This document shows, in pieces, positions 9,801 through 17,590 of a stretch of DNA of 50,202 nucleotides. Numbering within the stretch: the stretch's first letter is position 1; every line of letters begins with the position of its first letter. Source of the DNA: Pseudomonadota bacterium. GTDB lineage: Bacteria; Myxococcota_A; Polyangia; Polyangiales; Polyangiaceae. Under the pieces are notes generated by a model, which had not been told where the DNA came from, ran no database searches, and saw only the letters and a list, made by a program, of their open reading frames with translations. The stretch spans positions 1 to 50,202 of the forward strand of contig JAFAER010000124.1 in assembly GCA_023423895.1 (NCBI GenBank), in the 5' to 3' direction. The position numbers and the translations under genes are program-made.

Positions 9801-12800
9801 ACACCTCATCGAGGTGTTGAAGCGGCGCGCGGAGATCGCCGCCGAACATTCGCCGGATCAGCAGCGTGCGCTGCTCTACAAGCAGGCGAAGATCTGCGAC
9901 GGGGCGCTCTCCGACCGCGATCGCGCGATCGCGGTCTACGAGCAGATCCTCGAGCTCGGTCTCGACGAGCCTGCGGTCTCCGCGCTCGAGCGCCTGTACG
10001 CCGGCTCGTCGCGGTGGGGCGACCTGGTCGAGCTCCACGAGCGCGAGCTCGGTCTCGACGAGACGACGCCGGAGCGGCGCGCGATGCTCTACCACGCGCT
10101 CGGACGGATCTACGAGAAGGAGCTCTTGGAGCTCGAACGCGCCTTCGAAGCGTGGACCGAGGCGCTCCGCGTGGAGCCGACGCACGAAGCGACGGTGCAG
10201 TCGCTCGAAAACATCGTCGCGCAGCGAGCGACGGGTGACCGCGCGCACGCGGCTCGTGCGGCCGAGATGCTCGAGGGCGTCTACCTGACGCGGCTCGATT
10301 GGCGGAAGGTGATGGGCGCCGTCGAGGCACGCCTCGAGGGCAGCGAGGATCCGGACGAGCGGCGCGAGCTGCTTCGTCGCCTGGCGAAGCTGCACGAGGA
10401 GCAGGAGGAGAACTACCGCGCTGCGCTCGACGTGATGGCGAAGCTCCTCGCCGAAGACGTCACCGACGAGTCGACGTGGGCCGAGCTCGAGCGGCTCGCG
10501 CGCGTGGCCTCCGCCGAGGAGCGCCTCGCCGAGATCTACGCGACCGAGCTCGAGAAGGTCGCCGCCGACGAGCCGGCGACGGCCCGGCTCGCGTATCGCG
10601 CCGGCGAGCTGTTCGAGGGCCTCAGGCAGACCAATCGTGCGCTGCAGTTCTTCCGCAGGGCGTACGACTACGAGCCGGAGGAAGGCCAGCAGGCGTTCCA
10701 CGCGATCGATCGACTGCTCGCGGGCGCAGGCCGACCGGCCGAACGCGTCGTTCTCTACCGCGACGCCCTCGAGTACCGCACGGACGTCGCCGACCGGGTC
10801 GCGACGCTCCACACGATCGCCAGGATCGAAGAGGCGGACGTCGGTGACGATGATGCCGCGATCGTCACGTTCCGGAACATTCTCGACGTCGACGAGACGG
10901 ACGCGCCCGCGCTCGACGCGCTCGGCCGGCTGTACACCCGGCGCGAGAAGTGGTCGGATCTCGCCGACCTCCACCGCCGACGCGCCGAGCAGAGCGCGAT
11001 GCCCGACGAGGAAGCGCGATGGCGCCTGCTGCTCGCGGACGTTCTCGATGCGAAGCTAGGTGACGCGTCGTCCGCGATCGACGAGCTCGAGACGGTGATC
11101 GGCCTCGTGTCGGCTCAGGCGAGCGAGGCCGGGCAATCGGCGGTCTCTGCGCTCGAGAGGATGCTCGCGCGCGAAGAGTACCGCCCTCGCATCGTCGAGC
11201 TTCTCGGTCCGATCTACGAGCAAGCGGACGACTGGCAGAAGCTCGTCGAAGTTGCGCGTCACCGTTACGCGATCGCAGCGAGCCCGAACGAGAAGGTCGC
11301 GGTCCTGCGCGACACGGCGAGGCTCCTCGAGGAGCGCGGGAACGACCTGAACCGCGCGTTCGACTGCGTGAAGGAGGGCTTCACGCTCGATCCGGACGAC
11401 GGCGACACGCGCGAGGAGCTCGATCGTCTCGCGATCGCGACGTCCCGGTGGGACGACCTCGCCGACGCCTACGAGCAAGGGATCGAGAAGACCGATGGTA
11501 TCGGCCGGCGCGAGCTCCTCGAGTCCCTGGCGAAGCTCCACGACAAGCGCCGCGACGATCCGCGTCAGGCGCTCGCCGCCTGGGAGCGGCTGTTCTCGTT
11601 CGACGAGTCGGATCCTCGGCCGCTCGACGAGATGGACCAGCTCGCGACGCTGCTCTCGGACTGGCCGACGCTCGTCCGTGTCCTTGCCAAGCGTGCCGAG
11701 CTGACGAACGACGACGAAGAGCGCGCGAGCCTCTGGCGCCGGATCGGCGAAGCTCGTCGCGACATGCTCGAAGACCCGCAAGGGGCGATCGACGCCTACG
11801 AGCGCGCCTTGGAGCTCGAGCCGGAGAGCGCCTGGACGCTCGACAACCTGATCCCGCTCTACGAGGAGCGCAATGATGCCGCGCGGCTCGTCGATCTCTA
11901 TCGCCGTCGCGTGGAGCTCTGCGCCGAGTACGACGAGGAGTTGAAGTACCGGCTCTTGCTGGACGCGGCGAAGTGTTACGAGGTCGGCCTGCAGGATCGC
12001 CGCGAGGCGATCGTGCTCCTTGGCCAGGCGCTTGCGACGAAGCCGAACGATCCCGACGTCCTCGAGCGCCTCTCCACGCTCTACGAAGCGGAGAAGATGT
12101 GGCCCGAGCTGCTCGACAACCTGCGCGTGAAGCACGACCTCGCAGCAGACGCGGGCACGAAGACCGAGATCACGAAGCGTATCGGCCAGCTGCTCGCGAA
12201 CGAGCTCGACGATCACCAGAAGGCCCTCGAGGCTTTCCGCGAGGTGCTCGCCGCCGGCTACGACGAGCAGGCCGCACGCGCCGTTCGACAGATCGGTGAG
12301 AGCCGCGACGAGCTCCGGCGCGAGGCCGCCGAGATCCTCGAACCGGTGCTCGCCGGGGCAGGGAAACACGACGAGCTCGCCGATGCGCTCGAGCTGCGCC
12401 TGCGGGCGGAGGCAGAGCCGCGCGAGCGTGCAACGACGCTGCGTACGATCGCCCGGGTGACGGAGGAGTCCCTGCGCGATCTCGCGCGCGCCGAAGGTGC
12501 CCTCCTGCGCGCGCTCGGGGAAGAGCCGCAGGACGCCGAGATCCACGCCGAGATCGAGCGCGTCGCCGCCCTCATCGGCGCTGACGGCTGGAGGCGTTAT
12601 GCCGACGCTCTCGGCGAGCGGTCGGCGTCCATCTTCGACGCGAAGATCACCGCGGAGCTGTTCGTGCGTCTCGGCAAGATCGCCGAGAGTCATCTCTCCG
12701 ATCTGCCACGCGCCGCAGAAGCCTACGCGCGCGCAGCAGAACAGGGGGGAGACAGCGCGGAGGTGCTCGTGGCGCTCGAGCGAGTGCAGGGTGGTCTCGG

Positions 12801-15357
12801 TGACACCCGTGCCCTCGTCGACGTCCTCGAGCGGCGGATCGCGATCGAGTCGGACCCGGGCGCGCAGGCGGACCTCTATCACCGCCTCGCGAGCCTGCAG
12901 ATCGACGCTCTCGGCGACAAGGCCCAGGGGCTCGCGACGCTGCGGCTCGCCGTCGAACGCGTGCCCGACCACGCGCAGGCGCGCGAAGCGGTCGAGCGGC
13001 TTCTCTCCGACGATGCTCTGTTCGACGATGCTTTCGACACCCTCGAAGGCGTCTATCGCACGACGAATCGAGGTGAGGACCTCGCGCGTCTCTACGAGAG
13101 GCGCATCGATCGCGCCGACGGCGTCCGTGCGCGGACCCGTGCGCGGCTCGATCTCGCGCGCGTCCGCGAGAACGAGGCGAACGACGCGACCGGAGCGCAG
13201 CGGGCCGTCGAAGCGGCCGTCCTCGGCGATCCAACCGAGACGGACGCGCTCGTCGAGCTCGAGCGACTCGCGGAGAAGAACAACGCGTGGCGCGAGGCGG
13301 CGGACGCGCTGTCTCGTGCGCTCGAAGCGCAGGAGCGCACGACGGCGAGCGCATCGAGCTCCCCGGAGCTCTGGTCGCGACTCGGGGCGTGGCAGCGAGA
13401 GAAGGTCGGCGATGCGCGCGCCGCCGAAGAGGCGTTCTCGAAGGCGCTCGCGGCCGATCCGGAGAACATCGACCTCGTTCGCGCGCTTGAAGAGCTCCGC
13501 CGCGGGCCCGGCCGCGAACGCGATCGCGTCGCGACGCTGCGCCGCCTGGCAAAGCTCGAGGGCGAGCCGGAGCGCAAGCGCGAGCTCACGCGTGAGTCGG
13601 TGCAGCTCGCCGAGGGCACGCTCGGCGATGCGAAGCTGGCCGAAGAGGTGCTGCGCGAGCTCCTGGCCGAGAACGAGGCCGATGTCTGGGCGAACACGGA
13701 GCTCACGCGGCTTCGGGAGAGCTCCGGCGATCACGAAGAGGTCGTCGCTCTGCTGCTGAAGCGCGCCGAGCTCGAAGGCGACGGGGAGCAGGCGGTGTTC
13801 CTCCGGCACCGCGCGGCCGAGGTGGCGTCGGAGAAGCTCGGCGATCGAGATCGTGCGGTCGCGCTGTACGAGGAGATCCTCGAACAGGAGCGCGGCGACG
13901 CTCGTGCGCACGAGCGCCTTCGCGCGCTGTACGGCGAGCTCGGGAAGTTCAACGAGCTCGCGCGGCTCCTCTCGACGTTGATCGAGCTCGCGGAGTCACC
14001 CGAGGCGCGCTCGCTTCTTCGCGTCGATCTCGCGCGGTTGCAGCTCGAGAAGTTCGAGAGCCCCCGGGACGCGATCGACACGCTCCGCGCGATCCTCGAC
14101 GAGGAGCCGGACCACGACGAGGCCGCGCGCCTCCTAGCCACGGTCTTCGAGAAGCAGGAGCAGCACGCCGAGCTCGCGGAGCTGCAGGCGAGCCTGGTCG
14201 AGCGCGCCCGCGCACGCGGTGACGCGGAGCTCGAGCTGTCGCGCATGGTGACGCTCGGCGAGATCCTCGAACAGCGCGTCAAGGATGCCCGGCGCGGGCT
14301 CGAGACCTACGACGCGATCTTGGAGCGTAGTCCGCACCACCGTGGGGCACTCGAGGCGGTCGCGCGTCTGGCCGAGGAGCGCGGGATCTGGGACAAGGCG
14401 CAACGCGCGCTCGCGAGCCTCCTCGAAACGGCGAGCGGCGTGCAAGCCGTCGAGACGTCGCTCCGTCTTGCGAACGCACGTAAGGAGCTGGGCGACGAGC
14501 AAGGTGTCGAGGATGCGCTGAAGCGGGCTCTCGAGGCCGATCCGGCCAACGTCGACGTCCGCGAGCGCCTCGGGCAGGTCTACGAACGAACGAAGAAGTG
14601 GGGCGACCTCGCCGACCTGCTCGTATCGAACGCGGACGTCATCGCGGCGGCATCCGCCCATCTCGGCAACGGTGATGCGACCGCGAGCCCGCCCGCGTCG
14701 CCCGCGGGGCGTTCTTCGAGCCCGCCGGGAGCCTCGATGGTCCCGCCGCCGCCACCACACGTGGCCGATCAGGTGAAGCTCCTCCGGCGTGCCGCGCAGA
14801 TCCACCTGGAACAGCGCAACGCACCGGGTGATGCGGTGCCGGTGCTCGAACGCGTCACGAGCCTCGTGCCGCACGATCGCGAGCTTCTCCTGCTGCTCTG
14901 TGACGCCTACACGTCGTCGCAGCGCGAGCGCGAGGCGGCGACGGTGCTCGAGAGGATCATCGCTTCCTTCGGCAACAAGCGAACGAAGGAGCTCTCGCTC
15001 TACCACCACCGTCTCGGACGCGCGCTTGCGACGCTGGGTCAGAAGGACGTCGCGCTCACGCAGCTCGACATGGCCTTCAAGATCGATCCGGGCTCGATCG
15101 AGGTGCTTCGTGACCTCGGCGTTCTCGCGCTCGAGGTCAACGACCTCGAACGCGCGCAGAAGACGTTCCGCGCCCTGCTCCTCCAGCGGCTCGATGCGCA
15201 GAGCAGCATCTCGAAGGGCGAGGTCTTCTACTACCTCGGCGAGATCAGCATGAAGCAGGGCGACAAGGCCAAGGCGGTGCAGATGCTCGAGCGCGCCGTC
15301 GAGAACGACCCCAACCTCGCTCGCGCAAAGGCGATGCTCTCGGATCTGAAGAACTAG
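3808..15357 (+). CDS. Giant tetratricopeptide-repeat protein, 3849 residues
   Basis: A single uninterrupted frame encodes 3849 residues of helical repeats. The basic module, about 74-75 residues, reads roughly as: LxDxxxAxxxYxxxLxxxP, then xxxxAxxxLxxLY, then W..L...L..R..L, then a charged spacer and LLxRLAxL. Some 50 such modules would fill the protein. No signal peptide or membrane segment is seen, so a cytoplasmic scaffold is the simplest reading. Interruptions are a Lys/Glu-rich insert near residues 180-215, a short Gly/Ser/Thr linker near 1905-1920 and a Pro/Ser-rich linker near 3612-3651. The last 130 residues are more canonical TPRs (for example DLGVLALEVNDLERA). The ATG at 3808 has only a weak GGGA upstream. 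Long open frames on the opposite strand are shadows of biased codon use. Binding partner and role are unknown. Confidence 0.93.
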   Translation: MSESTIRSALGVLQDEPDNEQAWSDLRAALGYSGDTIDAGDMGRVELAALLEAARRAHEMRREYEAVAALLEFETALATGDRQAELALELARLRDDVLLDDAAALATYRRVLTLRPGDAETVEAIERSEVKRGKWKDLAQKYFSEAKGASDPAFKSSLLVSAAEIAYRYARPELEARAREEDAKRDEDESGPKSKRKNKKKEKAAKEGKDPRRDLLEKIIGLLRDALASDPKNRRAAILVERILRSEERWEELATILDTFAAEATAKDEKLAAYTRLARILAKKLGAKNRAVEAYEKVLDLSPGHPEATRALVDHFTEGEMWDHLVSLYEGQLSGGGARAGQEVGIYLQIAMVNWRMRNKAEAAEPYFERLRKHEPAHPGMLGFFREWCTNKGEQTRLVQILTDAQRAMPDGPERAKLAAEIAQLAEEGANAQKAIEQWRALLRSQPNNVEAREALKRLYRSSGSFNHLADLLRSELERVAPDDGATRLPVLREIAQIYRENIKSDSALVTVLSQIIALEPNDADAIRELARVYETLGRWRDLLTTQMRLAELEPDDGVKAELYRAAGRRWLEQFSNVQNAVEAFEKLREARRDDREAVEKLKELYGKRRAYRQLYELYEDEAKRASGTERRAIWIEMAKMAADRLDRGADAMRLYKMILAEDPDDSAALDALEKQAERDKDYATVSEVLERRVELAGDAPSRLAILQKLGTVYSDRLQDHTGALRVWRRVLDLSPGHAKALRILRESHLAMNDFDGLTELYASTNDWEGLAEVLSGTADRTSDVQTKIELSFRVAEIYEQRIGQPERAFRSYERVLSVKPDDKRAASALVPLYEGDEKWARLPALYEVLITHAADEGERRALYEKLAEVTGHHLSDKAAAFRYARKAYELAPTEKGTLEALEGWARASGEWSGLVQAIQARLEAIANSGSSGDGDESRELRMKLAEVSAAHAGRPDDAVEAYKELIDANPDDEVAIAGLERLLRSSPDRRDDLRWLFRLRVNRAEGRAAVPLLAEWALLEEEAFADTTKAAEIYKELLALDPEHARSLRALARLLIAAGDAQGAVAILLRERDLEQGQARVARELEIARLQLGSLNNPREALAAAKRALEIAPNAPQVIALVEELMPLSETRKDAAIVLEAAYAAAGQFDKQGEVLGVMIATAPSKQDRLALHLRLAAVKQNLGDRLGAFEVLSKAALEYPVELDLWDRLAVLANKTGRTQQFVETIAQAVPETGESGLPPHIEMDLAERAATLYDENLGEIDRATPYLERILARDPGNDRAFRRLKQILTTRERWRDLEALYERMLSATESLERRAELLAEVAIVAEEITGDAPKAIHYYERILEVEPGHEQAIFALDKLYAAHERWQNLADLLRRRIELAGSSASGQLKLRLGTLLFVKLADPKSALDHLEEVVLADPSNREARELVEKSLAHPDLRQRAAIILEGVYTEREEIRDLVRVLEIRLEFVGDDVERRELLRRVAELRDERLTDDAGSFETYARLLPLSPGDVEARQRYLEIGARLGKLGEAADVLIVTAKNAEAPQPRAEILGDVARIYESSGQVDRSEAVHRQVLELAPDDPSIALPAARALERIYVANGKHRELAEMLRVQVRLEEQGELRRELRGRLARLAESSLNDDGAAIDAWKERLEDDPADDEALAALDRLYERSADHRNLVEVLRTRERNADDAEKRKELMERAARTLETLGDVEEAILAYRAVLDDFGADRKILGALAALYEKAERARDLSETLEADLALATEPEDRIQLFTRMGHVRRKSLGEIGDAIEAYRQALTIDPSTVPAREALEELLSDEGAREEAAEILRPLYEASGADDKLVRVLDIQIEHESSLEPRLELLARAATVCEGPLNDSAKAFAYTSRGLREAAAEPSVDEWISRAERLSSLRAFVPGDSPGGTERTASWAELVELYRSIIPDILDEDKQVSVLLRVAELARTKLADAALAKQCYRRALELRPEETRALEALEALHEEAGEHEHLIEVLKRRAEIAAEHSPDQQRALLYKQAKICDGALSDRDRAIAVYEQILELGLDEPAVSALERLYAGSSRWGDLVELHERELGLDETTPERRAMLYHALGRIYEKELLELERAFEAWTEALRVEPTHEATVQSLENIVAQRATGDRAHAARAAEMLEGVYLTRLDWRKVMGAVEARLEGSEDPDERRELLRRLAKLHEEQEENYRAALDVMAKLLAEDVTDESTWAELERLARVASAEERLAEIYATELEKVAADEPATARLAYRAGELFEGLRQTNRALQFFRRAYDYEPEEGQQAFHAIDRLLAGAGRPAERVVLYRDALEYRTDVADRVATLHTIARIEEADVGDDDAAIVTFRNILDVDETDAPALDALGRLYTRREKWSDLADLHRRRAEQSAMPDEEARWRLLLADVLDAKLGDASSAIDELETVIGLVSAQASEAGQSAVSALERMLAREEYRPRIVELLGPIYEQADDWQKLVEVARHRYAIAASPNEKVAVLRDTARLLEERGNDLNRAFDCVKEGFTLDPDDGDTREELDRLAIATSRWDDLADAYEQGIEKTDGIGRRELLESLAKLHDKRRDDPRQALAAWERLFSFDESDPRPLDEMDQLATLLSDWPTLVRVLAKRAELTNDDEERASLWRRIGEARRDMLEDPQGAIDAYERALELEPESAWTLDNLIPLYEERNDAARLVDLYRRRVELCAEYDEELKYRLLLDAAKCYEVGLQDRREAIVLLGQALATKPNDPDVLERLSTLYEAEKMWPELLDNLRVKHDLAADAGTKTEITKRIGQLLANELDDHQKALEAFREVLAAGYDEQAARAVRQIGESRDELRREAAEILEPVLAGAGKHDELADALELRLRAEAEPRERATTLRTIARVTEESLRDLARAEGALLRALGEEPQDAEIHAEIERVAALIGADGWRRYADALGERSASIFDAKITAELFVRLGKIAESHLSDLPRAAEAYARAAEQGGDSAEVLVALERVQGGLGDTRALVDVLERRIAIESDPGAQADLYHRLASLQIDALGDKAQGLATLRLAVERVPDHAQAREAVERLLSDDALFDDAFDTLEGVYRTTNRGEDLARLYERRIDRADGVRARTRARLDLARVRENEANDATGAQRAVEAAVLGDPTETDALVELERLAEKNNAWREAADALSRALEAQERTTASASSSPELWSRLGAWQREKVGDARAAEEAFSKALAADPENIDLVRALEELRRGPGRERDRVATLRRLAKLEGEPERKRELTRESVQLAEGTLGDAKLAEEVLRELLAENEADVWANTELTRLRESSGDHEEVVALLLKRAELEGDGEQAVFLRHRAAEVASEKLGDRDRAVALYEEILEQERGDARAHERLRALYGELGKFNELARLLSTLIELAESPEARSLLRVDLARLQLEKFESPRDAIDTLRAILDEEPDHDEAARLLATVFEKQEQHAELAELQASLVERARARGDAELELSRMVTLGEILEQRVKDARRGLETYDAILERSPHHRGALEAVARLAEERGIWDKAQRALASLLETASGVQAVETSLRLANARKELGDEQGVEDALKRALEADPANVDVRERLGQVYERTKKWGDLADLLVSNADVIAAASAHLGNGDATASPPASPAGRSSSPPGASMVPPPPPHVADQVKLLRRAAQIHLEQRNAPGDAVPVLERVTSLVPHDRELLLLLCDAYTSSQREREAATVLERIIASFGNKRTKELSLYHHRLGRALATLGQKDVALTQLDMAFKIDPGSIEVLRDLGVLALEVNDLERAQKTFRALLLQRLDAQSSISKGEVFYYLGEISMKQGDKAKAVQMLERAVENDPNLARAKAMLSDLKN

Positions 15358-15397
15358 CCGCTCGCCCGCGGTATCCCAGAGCAGCGCAGCGTTCACC

Positions 15398-16099
15398 GTG
15401 AGAACCATCCGCGCCTTCCTCGGCTTGCTCCTCGGAGTCGTCGCGCGCGTGTGGCTTATGACGCTGCGTCTCGAGCTCCGTGTTCATCCGTCGCTCGAGG
15501 AGGCGCCCGCGTCCGGCCGCCCGTGGCTCCTCGCGTTCTTCCACGGCAAGCAATGGCCGCTGCTCGCCTGGGAGCGCCGCAGGGACACGGTCGTGATGGT
15601 GAGTCTCTCGAAGGACGGCGAGCTCCAGTCCCGCGCGCTGTCGCTCCTGGGCTTCACGGTCGTGCGAGGGTCGAGCTCACGAGGAGGTGCCCGCGGCCTC
15701 GCCGCCATCGTCCGGCGCCTGAAGGCCGGTGCGCACGACGCGGCGTTTGCCGTGGACGGCCCGCGTGGTCCTTACGGAGTGCCGAAGCCCGGCGTCGTCG
15801 TGGCCGCTCGAGCTGCGCGTGGCCTCGTCGTCCCGATGGGGAGCGCCGTGTCGGGTGCGAAGATCTTTGCGCGGGCGTGGGACCGCTTCGAGCTCGCATG
15901 GCCCTTCGCCCGCGTGTCCGTCGTCCTCGGACCTCCGCTGGAGCTCAGCGATGACCAGGAACGCGCGGTCGACGACCTGGCGACGGCCATCCGTTCCGCC
16001 AATGCGGACGCCGAGGCGATCTTGTCCGCCCGGTCTGCCGGCATGCTACCTTTTTCGAGGACTTTGCCCCCTCGTTCGAAGCGGTCACCGAACCCTTGA
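15398..16099 (+). CDS. DUF374 lysophospholipid acyltransferase family protein
   Basis: The 233-residue product shows the DUF374 pattern: a hydrophobic N-terminal segment (residues 5-22), FFHGKQWPLL, SLSKDGELQSRAL, LGFTVVRGSSSRGG and DGPRGPYGVPKPG. DUF374 proteins are LPLAT relatives thought to acylate lipid A or lysophospholipids at the inner membrane; the exact reaction in this organism is inference. The start is a GTG at 15398, 40 bp after the giant TPR gene, so read-through from that gene is plausible. The last 30 residues or so are Ser/Arg/Pro-rich and not part of the family core. Confidence 0.85.
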   Translation: MRTIRAFLGLLLGVVARVWLMTLRLELRVHPSLEEAPASGRPWLLAFFHGKQWPLLAWERRRDTVVMVSLSKDGELQSRALSLLGFTVVRGSSSRGGARGLAAIVRRLKAGAHDAAFAVDGPRGPYGVPKPGVVVAARAARGLVVPMGSAVSGAKIFARAWDRFELAWPFARVSVVLGPPLELSDDQERAVDDLATAIRSANADAEAILSARSAGMLPFSRTLPPRSKRSPNP

Positions 16100-16250
16100 A
16101 TGTTTCCCTGATGAGGTCGGTCCAACGCGATCGGGGCAGGCACCAGCTGCGTCGAGAACGTAGCCTCGTCCCTGGCCCTCGTTCCGTGGGGCCTGTCGCC
16201 ACGTTCGCCCTTGCTTTTGCCCGCACCGGACGCGGGAGGAGAATTTCAGC

Positions 16251-17066
16251 ATGAGCCGTGTCTCGAGTCTCGTCATTGGAATCGTCGGCCTTGGCCTCGC
16301 TGCCACGCTCGCGGGGTGCCAGGTGGAAGCGTCGATCAAGACCAAGACCCGCTACACGCTCGACGTGGCCAAAGACCCGGTCGAGTGGGACGGGCAGAAG
16401 CCGATCTCGATCAAGATCGAGGGTGTCGGCATCTCGGTGAACGGTGGTGTGTCCGTGACCACGGACCCGAACGCCACCTCCATCCGGGCGTCAGCGCGGC
16501 TGCTCGCGATGGCGTTCAGCGAGGAGAAGGAGAACGCCGACCTCTCGATCGCGGAGGCGAAGGAGACGTTCACGATCGCGAACGACTCCAGCGGGATCCG
16601 GATCGCCTGCGGTCACGGCGGCACGCATGGCAGCTCGAACGCGGGCGAGTCCGGGTGTGAGAAGGTCGACGTCGTCATCCCCGCGGGGGATGCATCGAAG
16701 CCCATCACCCTCCAGGTACTCTCGGGCAACGGAGAGGTCACGCTGCAGCTCGGCAACGCCACGCTGAAGGACCTCGGAACGAACGCCCACGGCACGACGA
16801 ACGCCACGCTCCCGAACACGCAGGGCGCGAACGTCTCGCTCGTCGGCGAGGACGGCGCAGACATCGAGGTCAAGCTCCCGTCCGGCTTCGCGGCCGATCA
16901 GGTCATTCTCCAGGCCGACGCCGACAAGATCGACCTCGGCTCGTACACCGACATCAAGAACGGCGAGGGCGCAGGCGGCTACGGAACACCGGGCACCGGC
17001 CTCGCTTCGCTCAAGCTCACGTCGAAGGAGTTCGCGGGCAGCACGGGCGAGATCAAGCTCCGCTGA
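16251..17066 (+). CDS. Putative lipoprotein with beta-rich exported domain
   Basis: The 271-residue product starts with a clear lipoprotein signal peptide: Met-Ser-Arg, a hydrophobic stretch and the lipobox LAGC (Cys22). The mature part is Thr/Ser/Asn/Gly-rich and looks like beta-strand material. It has a Cys pair in the middle (ACGHGGTHG ... ESGCEK), perhaps a disulfide, and blocks such as LQVLSGNGEVTLQLGNATL resembling adhesin-head or DUF4097-type repeats; that resemblance is only suggestive. A strong Shine-Dalgarno GGGAGGAG (16234-16241) fixes the ATG at 16251. The gene is convergent with ridA, with a hairpin region between them. Function unknown. Confidence 0.75.
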   Translation: MSRVSSLVIGIVGLGLAATLAGCQVEASIKTKTRYTLDVAKDPVEWDGQKPISIKIEGVGISVNGGVSVTTDPNATSIRASARLLAMAFSEEKENADLSIAEAKETFTIANDSSGIRIACGHGGTHGSSNAGESGCEKVDVVIPAGDASKPITLQVLSGNGEVTLQLGNATLKDLGTNAHGTTNATLPNTQGANVSLVGEDGADIEVKLPSGFAADQVILQADADKIDLGSYTDIKNGEGAGGYGTPGTGLASLKLTSKEFAGSTGEIKLR

Positions 17067-17079
17067 CGACGAACGCTCA

Positions 17080-17126
17080 ATCCTCGACATCGAGGATCGC
17101 CGCCGCGGCTTCATTGCCCGGCGGCG
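17080..17126. terminator. Two consecutive hairpins between convergent genes
   Basis: ATCCTCG (17080-17086) pairs with CGAGGAT (17091-17097) over a 4-nt loop. It is followed at once by CGCCGCCG (17098-17105) pairing with CGGCGGCG (17119-17126). They lie between the lipoprotein stop (17066) and the ridA stop (17152), where a bidirectional terminator is expected. No T-tract follows, which is common at this GC content. Confidence 0.5.
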
Positions 17127-17151
17127 ACGTTCGTCTCGGGCCTCGTCAGCG

Positions 17152-17532
17152 TCAGGCGCGCTTCTTCGCGATCGCGTCGATCTCGACGCGGGCGCCCTTC
17201 GGGAGGGCCGACACCTGGATGGTGGCGCGCGCCGGGGGCGCGGAGGTGAAACGCTTCGCGTACGTCGCGTTCACGGTCTGGAAGTCGCCGAGGTCGATGA
17301 GGTAGATGGTCGTCTTCACGACGTCGCCGAACGAACAGCCAGCGGCTTCCAGAACGGCGGCGAGGTTGTCGAGGACGCGCTCCGTCTGAACGGTGATGTC
17401 GCCCTGGACGAGCTCGCCCGTCTTCGGATCGATCGGGACCTGGCCGCTGAGGAAGACGAAGTCGCCCGCGTCGATCGCTTGCGAGTAGGGACCGATGGCT
17501 GCGGGAGCAGAGAGAGAGTTGACGGGCTTCAT
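17152..17532 (-). CDS. ridA: RidA family reactive intermediate/imine deaminase
   Basis: The 126-residue protein matches the RidA (YjgF/YER057c/UK114) family over its whole length: AIGPYSQAID, FLSGQVPIDPKTGE, the helix VLDNLAAVLEAAG, then VNATYAKRF and the substrate-binding PPARATIQVSALPKGARVEI with the conserved Arg. RidA hydrolyses 2-aminoacrylate and related enamines or imines released by PLP enzymes. I chose ATG 17532. A -10-like TAGAGT lies at 17541-17546, leaving 8 nt to this start but only 2 nt to the alternative GTG at 17538. The gene is monocistronic by layout, divided from recR by 52 bp on the same strand (recR lies upstream), so weak co-transcription with recR is possible. Confidence 0.92.
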   Translation of the reverse strand: MKPVNSLSAPAAIGPYSQAIDAGDFVFLSGQVPIDPKTGELVQGDITVQTERVLDNLAAVLEAAGCSFGDVVKTTIYLIDLGDFQTVNATYAKRFTSAPPARATIQVSALPKGARVEIDAIAKKRA

Positions 17533-17540
17533 GGCCACGC

Positions 17541-17546
17541 ACTCTA
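17541..17546 (-). promoter_or_regulatory. -10-like TAGAGT ahead of ridA
   Basis: TAGAGT on the minus strand ends 8 nt before ATG 17532, and no Shine-Dalgarno is visible. This fits a leaderless or near-leaderless transcript. It is part of a pattern shared by several genes here. Confidence 0.35.
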
Positions 17547-17590
17547 GTCGACGTTCGAGCGTCCGTGCCTAGCGCCGATCGCGCGCGCGG

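Noticed and set aside
6952..13911. Very long open frames on the minus strand (6952-10974 and 11056-13911) inside the giant TPR gene
   Set aside because: They are antisense to a repeat gene with strong TPR character. Their translations are Leu/Arg/Val/Glu-rich without domains, and no ribosome site or promoter is seen. GC-rich codon bias leaves the opposite frame open.
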